10,076 bases of DNA, from contig MDVS01000134.1 in the NCBI GenBank assembly GCA_001940645.1, forward strand, positions 1 through 10,076, read 5' to 3'. The notes beneath the pieces are model-generated. The model searched no databases, was not told where the DNA came from, and saw nothing but the letters and a program-made list of their open reading frames with translations. This document shows positions 1-4,686 of this stretch, piece after piece. This stretch comes from Candidatus Heimdallarchaeota archaeon LC_3 (GTDB lineage Archaea; Asgardarchaeota; Heimdallarchaeia; Hodarchaeales; LC-3). A program made the translations under genes and the position numbers. How positions within the stretch are numbered: position 1 is the first letter of the stretch; every line of letters starts with the position of its first letter.

Positions 1-78
1 CAGTTTGGAAAGAATATTACATTTTCAAAAGAAGAAAGAAAAAAAGCCGAAAAATTACTCTTGAAACAAATAGAATAG
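1..78 (+). CDS. AbrB-family antitoxin, copy 1, 3' end only (VapB-like)
   Basis: The frame is open from base 1 and ends at TAG 76-78, giving 25 residues that begin QFGKNITFSK. They match the last 25 residues of the complete antitoxin at 6060-6344 except for two Leu/Met changes, so this is the C-terminal, toxin-binding tail of a VapB-like antitoxin whose AbrB DNA-binding domain lies left of the window. The stop is followed after 14 bases by the PIN toxin at 93, the same spacing as in the second copy, so both belong to one operon. Family membership comes from the second copy; this fragment alone would not be recognisable. Whether the missing N-terminal part is intact cannot be seen. Confidence 0.85.
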   Translation, partial: QFGKNITFSKEERKKAEKLLLKQIE

Positions 79-92
79 TCTGTGATACGAAT

Positions 93-512
93 ATGGTTAT
101 TGTGAATACAGAGTTCTTATTTGGATTAAGACAAGAGGACAAAAATTATCGACAATGCAGAGGAATTGTAGAAAAAAAATCACAAAGTCTAGAAATACCT
201 GGAATTGCTCTATTAGAAGTTATTTTAGTGATGATGAGCCAACAAAAAACATTTACACAAATTTTGGGCTTTCTTGAAGCTTTATTAGAATTAAACACTT
301 TGTATAGTATTAAAGAGAAAAAAATGGGCTTAGAAGAACTAATTGAAGGTGTAAAAACTCTTGAATCTGATCCCAGTATTTCATTTTTTGATGGATTGAT
401 AATAGGAGCAGCAAGAAAGGATGGGAAGGATATTCTAGGAAATAATCCGGTCTATCAAGAACTTCAAGATATTAAAGGATGGCGATTTACTGATTATTTA
501 AAAAAGTTCTAA
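93..512 (+). CDS. PIN-domain VapC-like toxin, copy 1, catalytic residues substituted
   Basis: This 139-residue protein has the PIN-domain layout: beta-strand MVIVNTEFLFG at the N terminus, E42 in the ALLEVIL helix, D100 in FFDGLIIGAA, and ILGNNPVY at 113-121, where the family normally has a strand ending in N-D. PIN toxins are Mg2+-dependent RNases that use four acidic residues. Here the first (position 5) and the fourth (position 118) are Asn, whereas the 94% identical paralogue at 6359-6778 has Asp at both. Both codons are AAT against GAT. The frame is otherwise intact and full length, with half of the 16 base differences from its twin silent. I infer that it folds and probably binds the VapB antitoxin but cleaves RNA poorly or not at all. 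The ATG at 93 lies 14 bases after the antitoxin stop; GTGAT just before it is a possible ribosome site. Confidence 0.85.
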   Translation: MVIVNTEFLFGLRQEDKNYRQCRGIVEKKSQSLEIPGIALLEVILVMMSQQKTFTQILGFLEALLELNTLYSIKEKKMGLEELIEGVKTLESDPSISFFDGLIIGAARKDGKDILGNNPVYQELQDIKGWRFTDYLKKF

Positions 513-539
513 TAAGTGTTAATCTATTGTTATTTGGGA

Positions 540-556
540 TTTTTTGCTTTTTATTT
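540..556 (+). terminator. oligo-T terminator after the copy 1 toxin
   Basis: Two T tracts (540-545 and 548-556, interrupted) follow the toxin stop by about 30 bases with no strong hairpin. Archaeal RNA polymerase commonly terminates on such tracts. The site also lies just beyond the 3' end of the convergent gene that stops at 605. Confidence 0.35.
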
Positions 557-604
557 AACCTTTGAATTTGATTGGGTAGGATTACCTCAAATTTCTGTTA
601 AAAA

Positions 605-967
605 TTACTCAGTTATTGGTTCTATAATAATTTTGTTGCCTATTTTTGTAATTGTCACCTCATTATCGGGTTTTAGATTCAATTGGCGCTCTATATCTGA
701 AGGAATTCGAAGTGTAAGAGAATTGCCACTTTTAGATAATTTTCTATATAATTTTAAGGGTTCTGGCCAAATTCCTAATTTCCTAGCAATTTCAATAGTT
801 TTTTGAGTATCTGCCTCCGAAATAAATTCTTCACCGCAATGAGTGCATACTTCACCTTTTTCGATGAAAACATACCCATTTATTTCTGATATTATCTTAT
901 CAGACCTAATTAATGTTCCTATTTCACAAACTGGACAATTTTTTTTATTTTCATTTATTTTATTCAT
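605..967 (-). CDS. Antitoxin: YgiT/MqsA-type zinc finger fused to AbrB/MazE domain
   Basis: The 120-residue product has two parts. Residues 11-46 carry CPVC and CTHCGE, the paired Cys motifs of the YgiT (MqsA N-terminal) zinc finger. Residues 73-118 read LSKSGNSLTLRIPSDI through a beta-rich tail, which is an AbrB/MazE/SpoVT swapped-hairpin DNA-binding domain. E. coli MqsA instead has an XRE helix-turn-helix after its zinc finger. I chose ATG 967-965 although the frame runs 15 codons further, because the upstream gene's TAA (971-969) ends one base before it, and GAAGGT lies close before the ATG. It is translated after the toxin at 969-1229, the toxin-first order also seen in mqsRA. Expected role: binding and neutralising the toxin through the zinc-finger half and repressing the operon through the AbrB half. 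Confidence 0.8.
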   Translation of the reverse strand: MNKINENKKNCPVCEIGTLIRSDKIISEINGYVFIEKGEVCTHCGEEFISEADTQKTIEIARKLGIWPEPLKLYRKLSKSGNSLTLRIPSDIERQLNLKPDNEVTITKIGNKIIIEPITE

Positions 968-968
968 A

Positions 969-1229
969 TTAATGACCTTCTGCTCCACTGATAATAAAAA
1001 TTTCATCAACATATTTACAACTAATGATTATTTTTACTTTTTTGTTTTTAATACGAAAAAATATTTCATATTTTCCACTTTTACCTATTTTTTGGATTTT
1101 ATTAGCTTCCAAACATCCGATTCTAATGTCAGAGAGATCACAATTCCATTTCCTCATCCAAGTGTTACGAAAATGTTTAGAGGGCTTAAATTCTTTTGTG
1201 AAATCGATATTTTCCAATTTATAGTCCAA
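969..1229 (-). CDS. Small DUF4258-like toxin (RelE/BrnT-scale)
   Basis: This 86-residue basic protein pairs with the zinc-finger antitoxin immediately downstream. Residues 18-40 (SKHFRNTWMRKW, then DLSDIRIG) resemble the H-x-R helix at the start of DUF4258 proteins, followed by alternating strands (KYEIFFRI, KVKIIISCKY, EIFIISGAEGH) as in that compact alpha-beta fold. DUF4258 proteins are often encoded before YgiT-type zinc-finger partners and are presumed mRNA-targeting toxins; no catalytic residue can be assigned here. The start is TTG 1229-1227, as no ATG or GTG exists upstream before a stop in this frame and the first internal Met is at residue 25, inside the fold. A HigB- or MqsR-type toxin is the alternative reading. 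Confidence 0.6.
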   Translation of the reverse strand: MDYKLENIDFTKEFKPSKHFRNTWMRKWNCDLSDIRIGCLEANKIQKIGKSGKYEIFFRIKNKKVKIIISCKYVDEIFIISGAEGH

Positions 1230-1284
1230 TTCTATGTAAAAACTAGTTAATCATTATTCTTGTAATTGTTAAATGACGTTAAAG

Positions 1285-1292
1285 TTTATAAA
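1285..1292 (-). promoter_or_regulatory. TATA box for the DUF4258/zinc-finger operon
   Basis: TTTATAAA reads the same on both strands. On the minus strand it lies about 59 bases before the TTG start, predicting transcription from about 1262 and a 5' leader of about 33 bases. It is the only good TATA match between the toxin start and the inverted repeat next to it. Confidence 0.4.
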
Positions 1293-1296
1293 TATT

Positions 1297-1317
1297 TTCA
1301 TCACAAAAAATGATGAA
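1297..1317. promoter_or_regulatory. Inverted repeat next to the TATA box, possible operator
   Basis: TTCATCA (1297-1303) and TGATGAA (1311-1317) form a perfect 7-base inverted repeat with a 7-base A-rich centre. It sits directly upstream of the minus-strand TATA box, where transcription factor B would bind, so a protein bound here would block initiation. The AbrB half of the operon's own antitoxin is the natural candidate, by inference only. Confidence 0.35.
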
Positions 1318-1349
1318 TTTATTTTACTATCAATATAAGAAGAAACCCA

Positions 1350-1537
1350 TTAAAATATAGATATTATATTAACTTTGTCTTTGCTGCTGTTCATTTTAGG
1401 GAGATAGGGATCACTGCTCAAGGATTATTCATCTAAAAAATAGAACCAAAAAAACTCGCTTTGTCTACATCATTTTTCCTTAGAACTGGGATAATTAGCT
1501 TTTTTAACTTCAATAAATCATATTCAGATATTGCCAT
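1350..1537 (-). pseudogene. Decayed MNT nucleotidyltransferase (MntA-like)
   Basis: From ATG 1537-1535 the minus strand reads 34 residues, MAISEYDLLKLKKLI then VLRKNDVDKASFFGSIF, and hits TAG at 1435-1433. The segment DVDKASFFGS is the typical strand leading into the GS motif of minimal nucleotidyltransferases (consensus like V-x-x-A-x-L-F-G-S). After 20 bases, in another frame, comes SDPYLPKMNSSKDKV (from 1415 down), which fits a decayed SDIDLLVE motif where both catalytic Asp positions would lie; the second is now Tyr. Family spacing from GS-x-x to SD is about 21 bases, so a one-base deletion plus substitutions explains the break. No HEPN partner remains visible. The assignment rests on short motifs read by eye. 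Confidence 0.55.
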
Positions 1538-1781
1538 ATTAGAAACATCATTCTGTAAATTTATTTAAATAATTCAGGGAAGAATGTAGACAAAAAAGGA
1601 TGGAAAATATTTTAGCAAAAGTTAGTTCAGTCAATATAGGCGTAAAACTATAAATATGTGGAGTAGTATCAATTGTTACACTCATTTCAGTTTTGAAGAA
1701 TTAGATTTTTAGTCTCTATAGAGAATCAAAGGATATCTGATCTAAAAAGAAAAGAACCTATTATAGCACAATCCTAAAGTT
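1538..1781. other. Non-coding stretch, no gene recognised
   Basis: No frame on either strand gives a convincing protein. A 45-codon minus-strand frame (1548-1685) has no recognisable motif. ATGTAGACAA at 1584-1593 is the exact inverse of 1461-1470, so an inverted repeat brackets part of the MNT fossil. There is no target duplication at its edges and nothing transposon-like inside. Confidence 0.4.
1561..1570 (-). promoter_or_regulatory. Relic TATA box of the MNT fossil
   Basis: ATTTAAATAA on the minus strand is centred about 28 bases before the ATG at 1537, the spacing expected for a leaderless archaeal transcript. This supports the reading that the fossil's ATG was a genuine start. Confidence 0.3.
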
Positions 1782-1806
1782 TATCAGATCGTTTATCTGA
1801 CTGATA
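1782..1806. promoter_or_regulatory. Nested inverted repeats, candidate operator of the second vapBC
   Basis: Two interleaved inverted repeats share this 25-base element: TCAGAT (1784-1789) with ATCTGA (1795-1800), and TATCAG (1782-1787) with CTGATA (1801-1806). A further ATCTGA half-site lies at 1735-1740. The element ends about 25 bases before the TATA box of the antitoxin gene at 1862. AbrB-type antitoxins usually repress their own operon through such palindromes; binding here is inferred. Confidence 0.4.
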
Positions 1807-1830
1807 GTTATTCAGAAATCATAATTTTTT

Positions 1831-1838
1831 TTTAAAAA
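1831..1838 (+). promoter_or_regulatory. TATA box for the second vapBC
   Basis: TTTAAAAA within a T/A-rich run is centred about 27 bases before the ATA codon at 1862. Transcription would then start at about 1860, making the mRNA leaderless. The same geometry is seen for the vapBC at 6060, where the TATA centre lies 29 bases before the start. Confidence 0.4.
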
Positions 1839-1861
1839 TAAATACTAGATGATGAACAACG

Positions 1862-2128
1862 ATAAAAATCAAGTCCAAAATTGGAAAAAGAGGAGAAATT
1901 TATACGACTAAAGAATTACGTGAAGCATTAGGGATTAACGAAGGAGATGAAATCATAATGAGAGTTGAAAACGATAATTTAATTATAGAAAAAGGCCCGT
2001 CTTTAATTGATATGCTGGATTTACCACCGTTAGCAGAAGAAACTGTTGAAGAAATAGAAGAAAGTCTAGATAAGATTCGAGTAAAAATGGAGAATCAATC
2101 GGTGGAAGATTATGAAAATAATACTTGA
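1862..2128 (+). CDS. AbrB-family VapB-like antitoxin without canonical start codon
   Basis: The 88-residue frame reads IKIKSKIGKRGEIYTTKELR, then EALGINEGDEIIMRVEND and a acidic C-terminal tail (LIDMLDLPPLAEETVEEIEE). This is a complete AbrB swapped-hairpin domain at residues 5-44 plus a toxin-binding tail. No ATG, GTG or TTG precedes the domain in this frame: going upstream one meets ATA (1862), ACG, ACA, then TGA at 1853-1855. The first in-frame ATG (1958) would delete most of the domain. ATA 1862 falls where homologues would have their Met and where a leaderless transcript would begin. An ATG pair at 1849-1854 is one base out of frame, so a one-base indel is the rival explanation. The TGA at 2126-2128 overlaps the toxin start by 17 bases, implying coupled translation. 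Confidence 0.7.
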   Translation: MKIKSKIGKRGEIYTTKELREALGINEGDEIIMRVENDNLIIEKGPSLIDMLDLPPLAEETVEEIEESLDKIRVKMENQSVEDYENNT

Positions 2129-2609
2129 TACAACTCATTTTTTACCTTTTTTTGGGGTCTATACAAATATTAAGAATCATAAGGCCCAGTTACGAGAACT
2201 TTGGGACAAAAAACAATCAATTGAATTATTCATTTGTGACTTAACAATTCTTGAAATTCGATGGAAATTGTTATCATTAAAGAGAAAAGAAATTAATGAA
2301 ACGAAAAAGAAGAACATCGATCTTCGATTTAAACAAGGGATTAAAAACGTCATTTCTGATAAACAACTCCTAATAAAAGAGTGGTATGCAGAAGAAAAAT
2401 CGAGAAATATTGCTGAGGAATTACTAAGGTTAGGACACAAAGATTACGTGGATTGCGGAATAGCAGGAACAAGTGTGGGGATCAATGCCACTTTGATTAC
2501 AGAAGATAAACCTCTTAGTGAAATAATTGATTTATATAACAAATTTCGTGGAAAAGAAGAAATAAAATACCTAAATTGGGATAGTTTATTATCTAAGTTG
2601 GAACTGTAA
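2112..2609 (+). CDS. PIN-domain VapC-like toxin, second family
   Basis: This 165-residue protein starts MKIILDTTHFLPFFG and shows all four acids expected of a PIN ribonuclease: D6 in the first strand, E48 in LTILEIRW, D114 in HKDYVDCGIAGTS and D132 in ATLITEDKPL. It is longer than the 139-residue PIN toxins at the repeat copies and not similar to them beyond the fold. The middle (52-105) is highly charged and helical. ATG 2112 lies inside the last 17 bases of the antitoxin gene. It is expected to cleave tRNA, rRNA or mRNA when free and to be held inactive by the antitoxin; the RNA target cannot be read from the sequence. If the antitoxin really is not translated, this intact toxin would be unguarded, which argues that the antitoxin is made. 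Confidence 0.85.
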   Translation: MKIILDTTHFLPFFGVYTNIKNHKAQLRELWDKKQSIELFICDLTILEIRWKLLSLKRKEINETKKKNIDLRFKQGIKNVISDKQLLIKEWYAEEKSRNIAEELLRLGHKDYVDCGIAGTSVGINATLITEDKPLSEIIDLYNKFRGKEEIKYLNWDSLLSKLEL

Positions 2610-2618
2610 ATATGAATC

Positions 2619-2753
2619 TCAGCTTATTTTTTTTAATCTAATAGTCTCCTTTTTTAATCTAACATCACTCCCTTTTTGCTTAATAACCTCATAACATAAT
2701 CCAATCAAAACTTTAATCAACTTATCTCCACTAATAACAGGGAGTTTAGGCAC
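2619..2753 (-). pseudogene. hicA: Truncated HicA-like toxin relic
   Basis: From GTG 2753-2751 the minus strand reads 44 residues: MPKLPVISGDKLIKVLI, then YEVIKQKGSDVRLKK, then TIRLKKIS and TGA. HicA proteins have exactly this pattern (P-x-x-S-G-x-x-x-I-K-x-L, then G-F/Y-x-x-x-R/K-Q-x-G-S-H). The catalytic His of the GSH motif is Asp here. The C-terminal half with the second strand and the helix that follows is missing; the reading ends nine bases from the stop of the convergent PIN toxin, so the locus was probably cut by the rearrangement that brought the vapBC. The GTG overlaps the stop of the hicB relic, the tight arrangement of hicB-hicA operons. HicA is a small dsRBD-like mRNA nuclease; this remnant is not expected to work. 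Confidence 0.7.
2627..2655 (+). terminator. Paired oligo-T tracts after the second vapC
   Basis: T runs at 2627-2634 (8) and 2650-2655 (6) follow the toxin stop by 17 bases. Oligo-T without a hairpin is a normal archaeal stop signal. The same bases are the 3' end of the hicA relic on the other strand. Confidence 0.35.
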
Positions 2754-2826
2754 TTGCTTTTACCTCAAGTTTCTCCTCAAAATGCAGAGCTACTGCTCTT
2801 AAGTATTTGAAATCTTTCTTAACTCA
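2746..2826 (-). pseudogene. hicB: HicB-like antitoxin relic, C-terminal fragment
   Basis: Directly before the hicA relic the minus strand encodes KDFKYLRAVALHFEEKLEV up to TAA 2748-2746. This resembles the conserved HicB helix (E-A-L-x-N-L-x-E-A-x-x-L-x-x-E-E). A TGA at 2826-2824 stops the frame upstream. One frame over, GTGAGTTAAGAAAGA could derive from the V-S-Q-G-x-T stretch that normally precedes this helix, with Q turned into TAA and a frameshift between. The rest of HicB cannot be recognised in 2827-3000. The call depends heavily on the adjoining HicA match. Confidence 0.5.
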
Positions 2827-3113
2827 CTTTTTTTCTTTGATATTCGTGAAGAATAATCAAACTAAAAATAATAGAATAACTTTCTTAATTATGTTCAGAA
2901 TCTAAGAATAATTGATCTTGGCAATCCCTAATTTTCTAAAAGATCCAAGAACTAAAACTGCTAAATTTTTACGAATAATAGAAATTTTGATTGTGATCAG
3001 TCTACCTACATTAATTAATTACAAAAACAAAAGAAAAAGATCAAAATGAAATAAAAAATTGGAAAATTAATTATATATTTAGAAATGCTATTTATATTGG
3101 AACTTCTATTGCG
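2827..3113. other. Non-coding stretch before the MFS gene
   Basis: The bases are strongly AT-rich, with stops in all frames and no recognisable protein, RNA gene or repeat. Decayed 5' parts of the hicB relic on the minus strand may lie in the left half but I could not align them. Confidence 0.4.
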
Positions 3114-3120
3114 TATAAAA
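3114..3120 (+). promoter_or_regulatory. TATA box for the MFS gene
   Basis: TATAAAA is a full-consensus archaeal TATA element. It predicts a start of transcription near 3143, giving a leader of about 26 bases to the TTG at 3169 or 44 bases to the ATG at 3187. Confidence 0.45.
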
Positions 3121-3186
3121 CTTATTTTGATATATCTTCTCCTTTTTCAAATTATTTTGTGGTAATAATTGGTAAAATATTCATTA

Positions 3187-4488
3187 ATGGCATATTCTGG
3201 AGCAAATGTCTTAAATCAAAATATCCAAAAATTAACACGTAGATATATTGTTCTCTTTAGTATTCAAAATTTTCTCTTTTTGTTTAGTTCTACGTTCTTG
3301 ATCCTTTTTCTAGGTGATTCGGTAGGATTAGCTACCGCTGGTTTCCTTATTTCTGTTTCATTACTAGCTCAAGGTTTACTAGATTTTCCAATGGGTGTTT
3401 TAAGTGACACAATTGGACAAAAATATGTTCTATTTGCAAGTTGGGTCTTCGGATCGTTAGCTTATGTCTATATTTATTTTGATAACTCTTTTGAGACCCT
3501 AATCCTGTTCATGATTTTTCTGGGAGTACAGAGAGCGTTGTTTTCAGGTACCTTTGAAACTTGGTATGATAATAACTATAAAGAGCTAATATTAGAACAA
3601 GATAATCAAAGAATACAGTACAGTTATATTTTTACAAGAGTTCAAACCTTTAGTAGGACATTCTCTGCATTTGGATTTTTAATAGGAGGGTATATAGCAT
3701 TTTATTATTCAAGACAATTATCTTTTCTCATTCAAGGTATTTTAGGGCTCATATTTGCAATTGTTGTTCTGTTTACCATGAATGATTATGTGAAAATGAG
3801 AATTGAGGAGTCTGAAACTAGTTTTCTTGACATGTTTTTTACCAAAATCAAGGAAGGAGTAAAATTTTTTATTAGTTCTAAGAAAATCTTTTTCTTCATC
3901 CTAACTTTGGTGTTTGTACAAGTAATGTGGACAGTTTGGTCGAGTTTATTACTGTTTATCATGTATTTTGGATATACAGGATCTGATGATTTAGCTGGGA
4001 CATTCAGAACAGTAATATTTTTCACTGGAATACCTATGGGTTTATTAGCATCTTCATTAAGCAAAAAAGTTAAAAATTTGATTTGGCTACCCGTGTTATT
4101 TTTACTACAACCACTCTTCTTTTTTGGGTTATTTACTATTATCACATTTGTAATTCCCATGACGAATACTTTAAATTTTGATGGATTACTGGCAGTATGG
4201 CTAGTCTTTACCTTAATTACTGCGTTATTTCAAATTGGGCAAATAATGTTTCAAAGATTGCTAATTGAATTTATACCAAATGAAATCCGTAATTCAATTT
4301 ATTCTTTAGTCCCAACGATAGTTTCAATTGTTAGTTTTCCTTTCTTAGTAGTCGCAGGATATTTGATAGAAAATGTTCATTTCAGTGCAGGAATACTATT
4401 CAACGGGTCTATTGGAATAATCAGTGCTTTATGCATTTTAATTGTCTATCTTTTGGGAAGGGAAGAATTAAGAAAAGTTAAATTGTGA
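3187..4488 (+). CDS. Major facilitator superfamily (MFS) transporter
   Basis: The 433-residue product has twelve hydrophobic segments in two sets of six with a charged central loop near residues 200-225, the standard MFS build. The loop between helices 2 and 3 carries GVLSDTIGQKYVL (70-82), a clear MFS motif A (G-x-L-x-D-x-x-G-x-K). After helix 4, FSGTFETWYDNNYKEL resembles the S-G-x-x-E-A-W-x-x-D motif of drug/H+ antiporter-like MFS proteins, so an efflux role is possible, but no substrate can be assigned. It acts in the cytoplasmic membrane. ATG 3187 was preferred to TTG 3169, six codons upstream in the same frame; neither has a strong ribosome site. It has its own promoter and terminator-like tract, so it is probably transcribed alone. 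A 375-base open frame on the opposite strand is a shadow. Confidence 0.9.
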   Translation: MAYSGANVLNQNIQKLTRRYIVLFSIQNFLFLFSSTFLILFLGDSVGLATAGFLISVSLLAQGLLDFPMGVLSDTIGQKYVLFASWVFGSLAYVYIYFDNSFETLILFMIFLGVQRALFSGTFETWYDNNYKELILEQDNQRIQYSYIFTRVQTFSRTFSAFGFLIGGYIAFYYSRQLSFLIQGILGLIFAIVVLFTMNDYVKMRIEESETSFLDMFFTKIKEGVKFFISSKKIFFFILTLVFVQVMWTVWSSLLLFIMYFGYTGSDDLAGTFRTVIFFTGIPMGLLASSLSKKVKNLIWLPVLFLLQPLFFFGLFTIITFVIPMTNTLNFDGLLAVWLVFTLITALFQIGQIMFQRLLIEFIPNEIRNSIYSLVPTIVSIVSFPFLVVAGYLIENVHFSAGILFNGSIGIISALCILIVYLLGREELRKVKL

Positions 4489-4495
4489 TGAATAC

Positions 4496-4503
4496 TTTTT
4501 TTT
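4496..4503 (+). terminator. Oligo-T terminator after the MFS gene
   Basis: Eight consecutive T bases begin seven bases after the MFS stop codon, with no obvious hairpin, as usual for archaeal termination. Confidence 0.45.
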
Positions 4504-4600
4504 CGGTAAATGAAAAATTTGTATGATCATTTTTTGTGGTCTTACCCTAGGAAAACTATTAAGTAAGAGCAAGTCACTGTAGATAGAAGTTGATAACTAA

Positions 4601-4608
4601 ATTATAAA
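4601..4608 (+). promoter_or_regulatory. Possible TATA box for the secreted protein gene
   Basis: ATTATAAA lies about 80 bases before the ATG at 4687, giving a leader of roughly 55 bases that would contain the palindrome at 4640-4656. No better match lies nearer the gene. Confidence 0.3.
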
Positions 4609-4639
4609 CGAGGATTAGGGAAATTTAATGTTATTTTAG

Positions 4640-4656
4640 AAAAAATGACATTTTTT
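4640..4656. promoter_or_regulatory. Perfect 8-base palindrome in the leader region
   Basis: AAAAAATG and CATTTTTT flank a single central A. The element lies about 30 bases before the start of the secreted protein gene and just after the predicted transcription start. It could be a repressor site. As RNA it would be a very weak A-U hairpin, so a regulator-binding role is more likely than attenuation. Confidence 0.3.
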
Positions 4657-4686
4657 GGCCTTAATGAATATGGATAGGGTAAAATA

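Larger units (their letters stand above)
1..512 (+). repeat. direct repeat, left copy (vapBC, left end outside window)
   Basis: Bases 1-512 align without gaps to 6267-6778. I counted 21 mismatches by eye, about 96% identity. Similarity stops exactly at the toxin stop codon; the sequences after it do not match. The left limit cannot be seen because the match is already running at base 1. Differences include five in the 78-base antitoxin tail and sixteen in the toxin gene. Confidence 0.95.

Noticed and set aside
516..806. Plus-strand open frame of 96 codons after the copy 1 toxin
   Set aside because: From 605 on it runs antisense to the zinc-finger/AbrB antitoxin, which has clear motifs, and its own translation has no recognisable family. 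The GTG start directly after the toxin stop looks accidental.
843..1250. Plus-strand open frames across the DUF4258/zinc-finger pair
   Set aside because: They are antisense shadows: Phe- and Ile-rich products typical of the reverse complement of Lys/Glu-rich genes, without motifs.
1460..1594. Exact 11-base inverted repeat (TTTGTCTACAT and its inverse) 135 bases apart, as in a MITE
   Set aside because: One arm lies inside the MNT fossil's coding sequence, the edges show no target duplication, and similarity does not extend inward convincingly. A chance pair is quite possible in AT-rich sequence.
1548..1685. Minus-strand 45-codon open frame upstream of the MNT fossil, perhaps a HEPN remnant
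   Set aside because: No R-x4-6-H HEPN motif or any other recognisable pattern; length is within what chance allows.
4510..4566. Short plus-strand frame of 18 codons starting with ATG between the MFS and secreted protein genes
   Set aside because: No promoter spacing, ribosome site or motif supports it; too short to separate from chance.
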